The translations under genes were made by a program, and so were the position numbers. The notes beneath the pieces were generated by a model, which was not told where the DNA came from, ran no database searches, and saw only the letters and a list, made by a program, of their open reading frames with translations. 64,000 nucleotides of DNA from Cellulomonas xylanilytica (lineage in GTDB: Bacteria > Actinomycetota > Actinomycetes > Actinomycetales > Cellulomonadaceae): contig NZ_BJUB01000006.1 of the NCBI RefSeq assembly GCF_007989805.1, positions 186,001 through 250,000 of the forward strand. Reading direction: 5' to 3'. This document shows, one piece after another, positions 8,941-20,045 of this stretch (position 1 is the stretch's first letter; each line of letters begins with the position of its first letter).

Positions 8941-10031
8941 GTGCTGATCACGCTCGACGCGACACCCCTGCTCGGTCGACGGACGGGCATCGGACGGTAC
9001 GTCGAGCACCTGCTCGGCGCGCTCGCCGCCCGCAGCGAGCAGGACGGCCTCGAGCTGCAGGCGTCGACGTGGACGTGGCGTGGCGCCGAGCTGTCCGGCC
9101 TGCCCGCGCACGTGCGCCCGGTCGGCCGTCGCGTTCCCGCCCGCCTCCTGCGGGAGCTCTGGACCCGGGCGGACCTGCCCGTCATCGAGACGCTCGTCGG
9201 CGCGACCGACGTGTTCCACGGCACCAACTTCGTCTCGCCCCCGACGCGGCGGGCCCGTGAGGTCGTCACGGTGCACGACCTGACCTACGTCGAGCACCGC
9301 GAGACGGTGGACGCGGCCACCCTGGCGTACGAGCGGCTGGTCGCCCGCTCCGTCGCGCGCGGGGCGACGGTCCTGACCCCGTCGCGCACCGTCGCCGCCG
9401 CCGTGCGCGCGCACTACGACCTGCCGCAGGACGCCGTCGCCGTCACGCCTCTCGGTGTGGACGACGCCTGGTTCGAGGCCGCAGCGCCGTCCGCGTCGTG
9501 GCTGCAGGAGCGCACCCTGCCCGACCGGTACGTGGTGTTCGTCGGCTCGCTCGACCCGCGCAAGAACCTCCCCCGGCTGCTCCAGGCGCACGAGCAGGCA
9601 CGGCGCACCGACCCGTCGCTGCCGGACCTGGTGCTCGCCGGCCCGGCCGGGCGCGCGACCCCCGACGGCGTCGGACCGGCCGTCCACCTGACCGGGTGGC
9701 TCTCCGACGAGGACCTGCGCACGCTCGTCGGCGGTGCGTCCGGCCTCGTGCTGCCGTCGCTGGACGAGGGTTTCGGCCTGCCGGCGATCGAGGCCGCGGC
9801 CGCGGGCGTGCCGGTGCTGGCCTCCGACCTTGCCGTCCTGCACGAGGTCGCCGCGCCCGACACCGTGTTCGCCCCGCCGACGGACGTCGACGCGCTGTCC
9901 GGCGCGCTGCTGCACCTGGCGCAGGCCCGGCGCACGCCCGACGCGGACGACGCCCGTCGCGCCTGGGCGCGGCAGTTCACGTGGCAGGCGTGCGCCGCGG
10001 CCACGCTGGCCGCCTACGCCACGGGACGGTC

Positions 10032-10035
<4 letters not shown>
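8941..10035 (+). CDS. GT4-family glycosyltransferase
   Basis: The 364-residue protein opens with LDATPLLGRRTGIGRYVEHLL, the typical N-terminal loop of actinobacterial GT4 mannosyl- or rhamnosyltransferases. Later come FVGSLDPRKNLPRLL and the C-terminal nucleotide-sugar motif PSLDEGFGLPAIEAAAAGVPVLASD, with the E-x7-E pattern of retaining GT-B enzymes. It should act in the cytoplasm on a lipid-linked intermediate. It is divergent from the methyltransferase across a 152-base gap. Its stop overlaps the GTG of the next glycosyltransferase, so the two form an operon. Confidence 0.88.
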
Positions 10036-12178
<2,143 letters not shown>

Positions 12179-12184
12179 GCCGGC

Positions 12185-12236
12185 GGAGCGCGCGCTGATC
12201 TGCACAGATCCTCCACGACGCCACTGCGCGCGCTCC
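12185..12236 (+). terminator. nested stem-loop after rmlB, probable terminator
   Basis: An 11-base-pair GC stem (12185-12195 with 12226-12236) encloses a second perfect hairpin, GATCTG-CA-CAGATC (12197-12210). The structure starts seven bases after the rmlB stop and lies before the LCP gene promoter. Confidence 0.6.
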
Positions 12237-12259
12237 CCCGGACGACCGACCAGCTCTCC

Positions 12260-12265
12260 TACGAT
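12260..12265 (+). promoter_or_regulatory. -10 box of a probable leaderless promoter for the first LCP gene
   Basis: TACGAT ends six bases before the GTG at 12272, with no ribosome-binding sequence in between. The geometry places the transcription start at or within a base of the start codon. Confidence 0.55.
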
Positions 12266-12271
12266 CGTCCG

Positions 12272-13528
12272 GTGACCTCCCGCCACGCTGCTGTTCAGCG
12301 CCCTCGTGCCGCGCGGCACTCCCGACGCCTGCGGTCCCACGGCGTCCTGCGTGGCGTCGCGCTCGGCGTGGCGGCCGTGGTCGTCTTCGGCGCCAGCGGC
12401 GTCGCCGCGGTGGCGGCCAAGCTGAACGGCAACATGGACAAGGTCGACGTCTCGGCCCTGGTGAACCCCATGCCGTCGGCGACCACGGAGCCCGACCCGG
12501 ACGACCCGAACGCGGGTCAGGCCGTCAACCTCCTGATCCTCGGGTCGGACCAGCGCGACGGGGTGAACGCCGAGATCGGTGGCGAGGCCGCCGGCATGCG
12601 CTCCGACACGTCGATGGTCCTGCACATCTCCGCCGACCGGTCGCGCGTCGAGCTGGTCTCCATCCCCCGCGACTCCCTCGTGGACATCCCCGCGTGCACG
12701 ATGACGAACGGGAAGACCACTCGCGCGACCCACGGGATGTTCAACTCCGCCTTCGCGACGGGCTGGGACAACGGCGGCGACATGACGTCGGCGGCCGCCT
12801 GCACGATCAACACGGTGCAGCAGAACACCGGCCTGACCATCAACCACTTCGTCGTCGTCGACTTCGCCGGGTTCCAGCAGATGGTGAACTCCATCGGCGG
12901 TGTGCCCATGTGCATCCCCACCGCCATGAAGTCGGACATGGCCGGGCTCTCGCTCGAGGCCGGCTTCCAGACGCTCGACGGGCCGACGGCCCTCGCCTAC
13001 GCCCGGGCCCGCAAGGGCCAGGGGATCGGCGACGGCTCCGACACCAACCGCATCGGCAACCAGCAGAAGCTCATCGCGGCGATGGTGCGCGAGGTGCTGT
13101 CCCGCGACGTCCTGACCAACCCGCAGAAGCTGATCTCGTTCCTCAGCGCGGCGACCGGCTCGCTGACGACGGACACCGGGATGTCGATCGGCAACATGAC
13201 CGGCCTCGCCTACAACCTCCGCAACATCAACGGTGGCAACATCACCTTCATGACGATCCCGTTCGCCCCCGCCAAGTCCGACCCGAACCGGGTCGAGTGG
13301 ACGTCGGAGGCCGACGTGGTGTGGGCGAACATCGCCGCGGACGTCCCGGCCCTGGGCGAGGAGCCCGTCGCGCCGGAGGTCACCACACCGCCGCCCGCCT
13401 CCACCACCGCCCCGGTGGAGCCCGTGGCACCCGTCGAACCCGTCGAACCCGTCGCACCCGCCCCGGTGGAGACGAAGAAGGCCGGCCAGGAGGCGTTCAG
13501 CGTCGACGACACGACGGACGTCTGCTGA
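12272..13528 (+). CDS. LytR-CpsA-Psr (LCP) family wall-glycopolymer ligase
   Basis: The 418-residue type II membrane protein has a short basic cytoplasmic start, one membrane span at about residues 26-48 and an extracellular LCP domain from about residue 86. Recognisable parts are LLILGSDQRDG, RSDTSMVLHI, VELVSIPRDS and YARARKGQG-IGD-DTNRIGNQQ, including the Asp and Arg residues that bind the polyprenyl pyrophosphate. LCP enzymes move finished glycopolymers from lipid carriers to peptidoglycan. The last 60 residues are Pro/Val/Glu repeats, probably a wall-spanning or disordered tail. The next LCP gene follows after three bases. This enzyme is a natural last step for the surrounding cluster. 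Confidence 0.9.
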   Translation: MTSRHAAVQRPRAARHSRRLRSHGVLRGVALGVAAVVVFGASGVAAVAAKLNGNMDKVDVSALVNPMPSATTEPDPDDPNAGQAVNLLILGSDQRDGVNAEIGGEAAGMRSDTSMVLHISADRSRVELVSIPRDSLVDIPACTMTNGKTTRATHGMFNSAFATGWDNGGDMTSAAACTINTVQQNTGLTINHFVVVDFAGFQQMVNSIGGVPMCIPTAMKSDMAGLSLEAGFQTLDGPTALAYARARKGQGIGDGSDTNRIGNQQKLIAAMVREVLSRDVLTNPQKLISFLSAATGSLTTDTGMSIGNMTGLAYNLRNINGGNITFMTIPFAPAKSDPNRVEWTSEADVVWANIAADVPALGEEPVAPEVTTPPPASTTAPVEPVAPVEPVEPVAPAPVETKKAGQEAFSVDDTTDVC

Positions 13529-13531
13529 GGC

Positions 13532-14941
13532 ATGGCTCCCGACGACCGGACCTCCCGCACACCTCCCCCGAGCTTCGCGCCCGGCGCTCCCGCCCGTCCG
13601 GTCCGCCCGGCCGACGCCGAGCCGATCGTCGTCGGCCGCCCGTCACGGCCCACTGCGCCCCGGACCCCGCGACCGGCCCCGGCTCGTGCCGCTCGGCCGG
13701 CGCCGGCGACCCCTGACCCCCGACCGGTGTCCGGCCGTCCCCCGACGATCGCCCCCGCCGGGCAGGGCGCGCGCCCCGCGGGTGCGGCGCCGGTCGAGGT
13801 ACCGGGCCGAGCCGGGCGACAGGCGGCCCCGGTCGCGACGCCTGCCTCCACCCCTGCCCCGCGGTCGACGTCCTCGCGCCCCGCGACGGCTCGTCCGGCG
13901 CAGCCGACCCGTCCACCCGCCGGCCCGGCCGGCCCGCGTCCGCCGCGACCGACCGCGGGCGCGCCCGACCCGGCCGCCCAGCCCGGGGCGCGGCGCAGCC
14001 GCAAGCCGCTCGTCGGCGCCGTCGCAGCCCTGGTGGTCCTCGCGCTGCTCGCCTGGCCGATCGGCCTGGCGGTCTGGGCGAACGACAAGGTCCAGCACAC
14101 CGCGGCGCTCAGCGGCGCGGCGAACACCCCCGGCACCACGTACCTGCTGACCGGGTCGGACTCGCGCGCCGACGGGGGCATCGAGCAGGACGGGACCGAG
14201 GGCTCGCGCACCGACACGATCCTGCTGCTGCACGTGCCGGACAGCGGTCCCACGGCGCTCATCTCGCTGCCCCGCGACACCTACGTCGAGATCCCCGGGA
14301 ACGGTGCGGCGAAGCTCAACGCGGCGTTCTCGTGGGGCCAGGCGCCGCTGCTCGTGCAGACGGTCGAGGGGCTCACCGGCCTCACGGTCGACCACTACGC
14401 CGAGATCGGCATGGCGGGTGTCGAGCAGATCGTCGACGCGGTGGGCGGCGTGAACCTGTGCCACGACACCGACGTCAACGACGTCGACTCCGGCATGGTG
14501 TGGGTGGCGGGCTGCCACGACGTCGACGGCACGCAGGCCCTCGCGTTCGCCCGGATGCGCAAGGCCGACCTCACCGGCGACGTGGGCCGGGCGGAGCGGC
14601 AGCGGCAGCTCATCGGAGCCGTCATGTCCAAGGTGCAGCCCAGCCAGCTCGCCCTGCGACCGGGTCAGCAGGTCGCGCTGATCGACGCGGGCACCGGCGC
14701 GCTGACCGTGAGCAACGAGTCGAACATCCTCGACATGGCCAGGCTCGCGCTCGCGTTCCGCGCGGCCAACGGCGAGAACGGCATCACGGGGACGCCCCCG
14801 ATCTCGTCGATCGACTACCGCCCCGGCGGCAACGCCGGCTCCACCGTGCTGCTGGACCCGGACGCCGCACCGGCGTTCTGGGCCGCGATCCGTGACGGCT
14901 CGCTGCCGCCCGGCCCCGTGGGCGGGATGCCCGGCGCCTGA
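13532..14941 (+). CDS. LCP family wall-glycopolymer ligase with long Pro/Ala-rich cytoplasmic region
   Basis: The 469-residue protein begins with about 155 residues of Pro/Ala/Arg-rich, probably disordered sequence. One membrane span follows at about residues 159-180, then an extracellular LCP domain (YLLTGSDSRADGG, GSRTDTILLLHV, LISLPRDTYVEIP, ARMRKADLTGDVGRAERQRQL). The catalytic Arg and Asp motifs are intact. The 3-base gap to the preceding LCP gene implies one transcript, so the cell co-produces two ligases that differ mainly in their cytoplasmic and C-terminal appendages. The Pro-rich region could dock cytoplasmic partners or be phosphorylated, but this is not shown by the sequence. Confidence 0.9.
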   Translation: MAPDDRTSRTPPPSFAPGAPARPVRPADAEPIVVGRPSRPTAPRTPRPAPARAARPAPATPDPRPVSGRPPTIAPAGQGARPAGAAPVEVPGRAGRQAAPVATPASTPAPRSTSSRPATARPAQPTRPPAGPAGPRPPRPTAGAPDPAAQPGARRSRKPLVGAVAALVVLALLAWPIGLAVWANDKVQHTAALSGAANTPGTTYLLTGSDSRADGGIEQDGTEGSRTDTILLLHVPDSGPTALISLPRDTYVEIPGNGAAKLNAAFSWGQAPLLVQTVEGLTGLTVDHYAEIGMAGVEQIVDAVGGVNLCHDTDVNDVDSGMVWVAGCHDVDGTQALAFARMRKADLTGDVGRAERQRQLIGAVMSKVQPSQLALRPGQQVALIDAGTGALTVSNESNILDMARLALAFRAANGENGITGTPPISSIDYRPGGNAGSTVLLDPDAAPAFWAAIRDGSLPPGPVGGMPGA

Positions 14942-14981
14942 CACCGCCGGACGCGGTCCGACCCGTGGTCAGCGAGCGTGG

Positions 14982-15521
14982 TCAGACGCTGAAGCCCACG
15001 CTCGGCCGGCTCGTCGTCTGCGCCCGCAGCCGCTCACCCTTGCCGTCCGCCTGACCCTGCAGGTCCTCCTGGAACGCCGCCATCGCGGTGCGCAGGCGCC
15101 CGGCCTGCTCACCCTCGCCCGACGCGAGGATGCGCACGGCGAGGAGACCGGCGTTGCGGGCCCCGCCGATGGAGACTGTCGCGACGGGGACGCCGGCGGG
15201 CATCTGCACGATCGAGAGGAGCGAGTCCATGCCGTCCAGGTAGGCGAGCGGGACGGGGACACCGACCACCGGGAGCGTGGTGACGGCGGCGAGCATGCCC
15301 GGCAGGTGCGCAGCCCCACCGGCGCCGGCGATCACCACCCGCAGCCCGCGGTCGGCGGCGCTGCGGCCGTAGGCGATCATCTTCTCGGGCTGCCGGTGCG
15401 CGGACACCACGTCGATCTCGACCGGGACGTCGAACTCGGCGAGCGCCTCGGCGGCGGCCTTCATGACCGGCCAGTCCGAGTCCGAGCCCATGACGATCCC
15501 CACCAGGGCCTGCGCTGCCAT
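14982..15521 (-). CDS. purE: N5-carboxyaminoimidazole ribonucleotide mutase
   Basis: The 179-residue class I PurE interconverts N5-CAIR and CAIR in purine synthesis. [14 protein letters not shown] near the N-terminus, SAHRQPEKM with the catalytic His and [12 protein letters not shown] are diagnostic. I chose the ATG at 15521 because GGAGA lies five bases upstream. The adjacent GTG at 15524 is one codon earlier and would be almost on top of the ribosome-binding site. It lies downstream of purK on the same strand with an 85-base gap. Confidence 0.95.
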   Translation of the reverse strand: MAAQALVGIVMGSDSDWPVMKAAAEALAEFDVPVEIDVVSAHRQPEKMIAYGRSAADRGLRVVIAGAGGAAHLPGMLAAVTTLPVVGVPVPLAYLDGMDSLLSIVQMPAGVPVATVSIGGARNAGLLAVRILASGEGEQAGRLRTAMAAFQEDLQGQADGKGERLRAQTTSRPSVGFSV

Positions 15522-15606
15522 CACTGTCTCCGTTCCTGACGCCGTCCCGGTGACGCCGCGCGCCCATCATGTCCCAGGCGGTCCGTGCTGCGGCCCGCTG
15601 TTCGCG

Positions 15607-16773
15607 TCAGGCGGACGCCTCGCCCTGCAGCAGGGCCGCAGCGGCGATCGCGCGGCGGCGGACGTCGTCGAGGTCGTCGCCGCTGACGTTGACGTGCCCG
15701 AGCTTGCGTCCCGCGCGGACCTCCTTGCCGTACAGGTGGACCTTGGCCGCGGGGTCCAGCCGCGCGACGTCGGCGAGGGCGTCCGTCGGGTCCGGCAGCG
15801 AGCTGCCGAGCACGTTCGCCATCACGGTCCACCTCGAGCGTGCGGCCGTCTCCCCCAGGGGCAGGTCGAGCACGGCGCGCAGGTGCTGCTCGAACTGGCT
15901 GGTCACGGCACCGTCGATCGTCCAGTGGCCCGAGTTGTGCGGGCGCATCGCGAGCTCGTTGACGAGCACCCGCGGCGGGCCGCCGGCGTCGTCCGCGACC
16001 TCGAACAGCTCGACCGCGAGCACACCGGTGACGCCCAGGCCGGTGGCGATCCGGACGGCCACCTCGACCGCCTGCTCCCGCGTCGCGGGGTCCAGGTCGG
16101 GGGCGGGGGCGACGACCTGCGCGCACACACCGTCGCGCTGGACCGACTCGACCACGGGCCACGTGCGCGTCTCACCGCTGGGCCGACGCCCCACCAGCAC
16201 GGCGAGCTCCCGGGTGAACGGCACCTTCTCCTCCGCCAGGAGCGGGGCGCCGGTGCCGTCCGCCGCGGCCGTGAACCAGTCCGCGACGTCCTCGGGCGAG
16301 CGCACGACCCGCACGCCCTTGCCGTCGTACCCGCCGCGGGCGGTCTTCACCACCGCCACCCCGCCGTGGTCGGCGAGGAAGGTGCCCAGCTCCGCGGCCG
16401 ACGGGAGCACGGCCCACGACGGGACCGGGATGCCGAGCTCGGTCAGCCGGGTCCGCATGACGATCTTGTCCTGCGCGTGCACGAGGGCGGACGCGTCCGG
16501 GTGGACCGCGACGCCCGCGCTCTCCAGGCGGTCGAGCAGCAGGTTCGGCACGTGCTCGTGCTCGAACGTGAGCGCGTCGGCGCCATCGACCAGCGCGGTG
16601 ATCGCCGCCTCGTCGGACGCCGAGCCGACAGGCGCGTCGACCACGACCTGGGCGGCCGAGGACGACGGGTTCTCGACGAGCACGCGCAGGTGCACACCGA
16701 GCGCGGTCGCCGCCGGCGCCATCATCCGGGCGAGCTGCCCGCCACCGACCACTGCCACCACGGGTGCTGTCAC
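15607..16773 (-). CDS. purK: N5-carboxyaminoimidazole ribonucleotide synthase
   Basis: The ATP-grasp enzyme makes N5-CAIR from AIR, ATP and bicarbonate and feeds PurE. Family marks are VVGGGQLARMM at the start, LTFEHEHVP, the ATP-grasp segment VVKTARGGYDGKGV, ELFEV and NELAMRPHNSGHWT. The start is uncertain. GTG at 16785 is possible, but it lies inside TAGTGT (16782-16787), which looks like a -10 box, so the GTG at 16773, giving VTAPVVAVVGGG, is preferred. The gene diverges from the GtrA-like gene. This purE-purK-GtrA order is also found in other Actinobacteria such as mycobacteria. Confidence 0.94.
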   Translation of the reverse strand: MTAPVVAVVGGGQLARMMAPAATALGVHLRVLVENPSSSAAQVVVDAPVGSASDEAAITALVDGADALTFEHEHVPNLLLDRLESAGVAVHPDASALVHAQDKIVMRTRLTELGIPVPSWAVLPSAAELGTFLADHGGVAVVKTARGGYDGKGVRVVRSPEDVADWFTAAADGTGAPLLAEEKVPFTRELAVLVGRRPSGETRTWPVVESVQRDGVCAQVVAPAPDLDPATREQAVEVAVRIATGLGVTGVLAVELFEVADDAGGPPRVLVNELAMRPHNSGHWTIDGAVTSQFEQHLRAVLDLPLGETAARSRWTVMANVLGSSLPDPTDALADVARLDPAAKVHLYGKEVRAGRKLGHVNVSGDDLDDVRRRAIAAAALLQGEASA

Positions 16774-16897
16774 GGGCGACGACACTAGCCGAGCGCCGGG
16801 CGGCGCCGAAACGCTTCGCGGCCGCCCTCGGTCGGCCGGCTCCTGGATACCAGGGCTATCCTCTCCAGACTGCTGTGTCCCACCTGCGAGGAGCCCC

Positions 16898-17407
16898 GTG
16901 AGCGCCAGCGACGAGCTGACCGACGACCGGGCTCCCGACGCGCCCCCGGTCGCCTCCGCCGTCCGGGCCGCTGCGCTGCGGGCACGCGCCTACGAGCTCG
17001 CCCGGTTCCTCTCGGTGGGCGGTGTCGCGTTCGTGGTCGACCTCGGCCTGTTCAACCTGCTGCGGTTCGGTCCGGGCGAGGTGCTCGGCCACAAGCCGCT
17101 CACCGCGAAGATCATCTCGGTCGTCGCCGCGACGCTCGTCGCCTGGCTGGGCAACCGGCACTGGACGTTCTCGCAGCAGCGCACGGACCGCCGGGCGCGC
17201 GAGCTCACGGTGTTCGCGGGCATCAACGTCGTCTGCGCCCTGATCCCGGTGCTCACCCTGGCGTTCTCGCACTACACCCTCGGGCTGACCACCGCGCTGG
17301 CGGACAACGTCGCCACGGTGATCGGGATCGGTATCGGGACCGTCCTGCGGTACCTCGGCTACAAGCGCTGGGTGTTCACGGGCGTGCGCGTTCCCCCGAC
17401 GGCCTGA
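16898..17407 (+). CDS. GtrA family membrane protein
   Basis: The 169-residue protein has a hydrophilic 30-residue start and four predicted membrane spans. The family signature RFLSVGGVAFVVDLGLFNLL is followed by WLGNRHWTFS and, at the end, YLGYKRWVF. GtrA-type proteins are thought to flip polyprenyl-phosphate sugars across the membrane for surface glycosylation. That would suit the glycan cluster upstream. The GTG at 16898 has GAGGAG in front of it. A candidate -10 box TATCCT lies about 40 bases upstream. The gene ends 13 bases from the end of the convergent manA. Confidence 0.88.
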   Translation: MSASDELTDDRAPDAPPVASAVRAAALRARAYELARFLSVGGVAFVVDLGLFNLLRFGPGEVLGHKPLTAKIISVVAATLVAWLGNRHWTFSQQRTDRRARELTVFAGINVVCALIPVLTLAFSHYTLGLTTALADNVATVIGIGIGTVLRYLGYKRWVFTGVRVPPTA

Positions 17408-17419
17408 CAGGGCCCAGAG

Positions 17420-18616
17420 TCAGGGCACGTCCGCCTGGACGACCGTCGCGTCGCCCGACCCGGTCAGCGCGCCGTCGGACGCGGGGACGAAGACCGCCTG
17501 GCCGCGGGTCAGCGCCAGCGTGCTCCCGTCCTGCGCGCCCAGCTCGACCTCGCCCTCGAGGCACAGGACGATGCGTGGGCCGCGGCCCGGCAGCCGGGTG
17601 GCGCCGTCGTCGGTCAGCCGGGTGACCGACAGCTCGAAGTCGTCCACCGGCGCGTAGAAGATCCGGGTCGAGGTGAAGACGCGCTCCGGGGCGATCCGGA
17701 TGGGCGGCGCCGCGACGCAGTCGACGTTGTCCAGCAGCTCGACCACGTCGACGTGCTTGCGGGTCAGGCCGGCCCGCAGCACGTTGTCCGAGTTCGCCAT
17801 GATCTCGACGCCGACGCCCTGCAGGTAGGCGTGCACCGTGCCCGCCGGGACGAACAGCGCCTCCCCGCGCTGCAGGGTCACCGGGTTGAGCAGCACAGAG
17901 GTCACCGCGCCCGGGTCGCCCGGGTAGGCCGCCGCCAGGCGCATGACCGTGCGGTCCGTGCGGGGGGACGGCGAGCCGTCCGCGAGCCGGCGGGCGCAGG
18001 CCTCGGCGAACTTGGCGACGTCGGCGGCAGCCGGACGGGTCTCCGGCTGCAGGAGCCACTCGAACGCGGTGCGCACGCCCTCCGACGACGGGTCCGCGGC
18101 GAGCAGCGCGTGCAGGTCGGCGGCGAGCGGGGTGTCGAGGTCCGCCAGCAGCTCGGCGGCCCGCCGCGGGGCGCGGAACCCGACCATCGCGTCCAGCCTG
18201 CTCAGCGCGTAGACGAGCTCGGGCTTGTGGTTGTCGTCGCGGTAGCTGCGCTCGGGCGCCGAGACGGGGATGCCGGCTGCGTCCTCCGCGGCGAACCCGG
18301 CGCGGGCCCGCTCGAGGGTGGGGTGGACCTGCAGGGAGAGCGGGGCGTTCGCGGCGATGATCTTGAGCAGGTAGGGCAGGTGCGCGCCGAACCTGGAGGT
18401 GACGTCGGCTCCGAGGTGGAGCGCGGGGTCGACGGCGATGAGCTGGTCCAGGCCCTGCGGCCCGTCGGCGGTCTGCACGGTCGCCGCGGCACTGGTGTGG
18501 GCGCCGAACCAGGCCTCCGCCACCGGCCGTCCGTCCGGCACCATCGCCAGCACGTCCGGGATCGCCGTCGTCGAACCCCAGGCGTAGTGCTGGATGGCTG
18601 GCGTGATCCGGTACAC
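17420..18616 (-). CDS. manA: mannose-6-phosphate isomerase, class I
   Basis: The 398-residue zinc enzyme interconverts mannose 6-phosphate and fructose 6-phosphate and so supplies GDP-mannose for glycans. Landmarks are IQHYAWGSTTAIP near the start, SLQVHPT and HKPELVYAL with zinc ligands (Gln, His, Glu), and a C-terminal cupin region containing AGTVHAYLQGVGVEIMANSDN. I start it at the GTG 18616, which has GGAG nine bases upstream. The longer frame to 18760 runs into the histidine kinase gene region without family similarity. TAATCT about 40 bases upstream of the start is a possible -10 box. Confidence 0.93.
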   Translation of the reverse strand: MYRITPAIQHYAWGSTTAIPDVLAMVPDGRPVAEAWFGAHTSAAATVQTADGPQGLDQLIAVDPALHLGADVTSRFGAHLPYLLKIIAANAPLSLQVHPTLERARAGFAAEDAAGIPVSAPERSYRDDNHKPELVYALSRLDAMVGFRAPRRAAELLADLDTPLAADLHALLAADPSSEGVRTAFEWLLQPETRPAAADVAKFAEACARRLADGSPSPRTDRTVMRLAAAYPGDPGAVTSVLLNPVTLQRGEALFVPAGTVHAYLQGVGVEIMANSDNVLRAGLTRKHVDVVELLDNVDCVAAPPIRIAPERVFTSTRIFYAPVDDFELSVTRLTDDGATRLPGRGPRIVLCLEGEVELGAQDGSTLALTRGQAVFVPASDGALTGSGDATVVQADVP

Positions 18617-18719
18617 GGCGTGGGTCTCCTGCGGATGCTCGTCGTCGTCGTAGCGGCCTAGATTACGGGGCCGTGCACCGCTGCGACGCGATACGCCCGC
18701 GCGAACCGGGCGAAATCGG

Positions 18720-20042
18720 TCACCGCCGGCGCCGGTCCATCCGCGCCGAGACCACCGCACCCAGGGGCAGCACCACGTCGGGGCGCATCGAGGCCGGGAC
18801 GCCCGCGAGGAACAGCGCGAACACCGCGGGACGGCGCTGCGCGAGCTCGAGCCGGCCGCCGTCGGCGGACGCCAGGTCGCGGGCGAGCGCCAGGCCGAGG
18901 CCCGTGCCCTTCCCGGACGTCACCTCACGCTCGAAGATCCGGGGCGCCAGGTCGTCGGGCACGCCGGCGCCCTCGTCGGCCACCTCGACGACGACCGCAC
19001 CCGAGGGCCCGCTCGGCCGGGAGCGGACGGTCGTCGTCCCGGCGCCGTGCTTCAGCGAGTTCTCGATCAGCGTCGCGATCACCTGCGCGAGCGCACCGGG
19101 CGTCGCGAGGACCTGCGTGGTGCGGTCCACCTCGACGACGAGCCGGCGCCCCGCGGCCTGGAACGTCGGCTGCCACTCCTCCTCCTGCTGGTGCACCACC
19201 TCGAGGAGCCGCACGGCCTCGGTGGTGCCGCCCTGCAGCCGGCGGGAGCTGGCCAGCAGGTCGTCGACCACCCGCACGAGCCGCTCGACCTGCTCGAGGG
19301 AGATCCGCGCCTCCTCGCTCACGTCCGGGTCGTCCGTGGCGACCATGATCTCCTCGAGCCGCATGGACAGCGCCGTGAGCGGCGTGCGCAACTGGTGGGA
19401 CGCGTCGGAGGCGAACTGCCGCTCGGCCGCCAGCCGCGCGGCCATGCGGTCCGCGCTGCGCGCGAGCTCGGCGGCGACGAGGTCGATCTCCTCGACCCCC
19501 GACGGCTCGAGGCGTGGTCGCACCTGCCCGGCGCCCAGCTGCTCGGCGGACGCAGCCAGGTAGACGAGCGGGGCGGTGAGCCGGTTGGCCTGCCAGATCG
19601 CCATCGCGATGCCGGCCGCGAACGCGACGACGGCCGCGACGACGACGAGCGCGATCACCCGGGCACTGAGCCAGAAGACGTCCCACCAGGAGACGTAGAG
19701 CGTCACGACCGCACCGGTGTCGGACTCGACCTGCACCGACAGCGTGCGGCCCTGGATCCGCTCCCCCGCCTGGTACAGCTCGCCGTCGGGCGTCCGGACG
19801 ATCACCGAGGCGGCGACCTCACCGACGTCACCGGTGTAGTTCTCGAGCATCCGGTCCGTGAGGTCGATGTCCTGCTCGACGCGGAAGTCGACCGCCCGCG
19901 CAGCGGACTCGGCGCGCGCCGACAGCGCCTGCATCTCGTTCTCACGGACCAGCTGCGCGCCGAGGAAGGCGAGCGGGAACCCGAGCAGGACGACCGCGAC
20001 GGTGACCGCGGCGATCGTCGCCTGCAGGACGCGACGACGCAA
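18720..20042 (-). CDS. sensor histidine kinase (HisKA type) with two membrane spans
   Basis: The 440-residue kinase has a membrane span at about residues 8-32, an extracellular sensor of about 90 residues, a second span at about 125-148 and a HAMP-like linker. The phosphoacceptor His is near residue 216 (SDASHQLRTPLTAL). The ATP-binding domain shows IENSLKHG, VADEGAGVP and GKGTGLGLALA. The start appears to be TTG, three bases after the response regulator stop. No ATG or GTG fits the membrane-span start better. It should phosphorylate the OmpR-type regulator encoded just upstream. The ligand is unknown. Confidence 0.9.
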   Translation of the reverse strand: MRRRVLQATIAAVTVAVVLLGFPLAFLGAQLVRENEMQALSARAESAARAVDFRVEQDIDLTDRMLENYTGDVGEVAASVIVRTPDGELYQAGERIQGRTLSVQVESDTGAVVTLYVSWWDVFWLSARVIALVVVAAVVAFAAGIAMAIWQANRLTAPLVYLAASAEQLGAGQVRPRLEPSGVEEIDLVAAELARSADRMAARLAAERQFASDASHQLRTPLTALSMRLEEIMVATDDPDVSEEARISLEQVERLVRVVDDLLASSRRLQGGTTEAVRLLEVVHQQEEEWQPTFQAAGRRLVVEVDRTTQVLATPGALAQVIATLIENSLKHGAGTTTVRSRPSGPSGAVVVEVADEGAGVPDDLAPRIFEREVTSGKGTGLGLALARDLASADGGRLELAQRRPAVFALFLAGVPASMRPDVVLPLGAVVSARMDRRRR

Positions 20043-20045
20043 GGC

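Noticed and set aside
14942..14981. Terminator between the LCP gene and purE
   Set aside because: Only a 5-bp CGGAC/GTCCG dyad was found, too weak to call.
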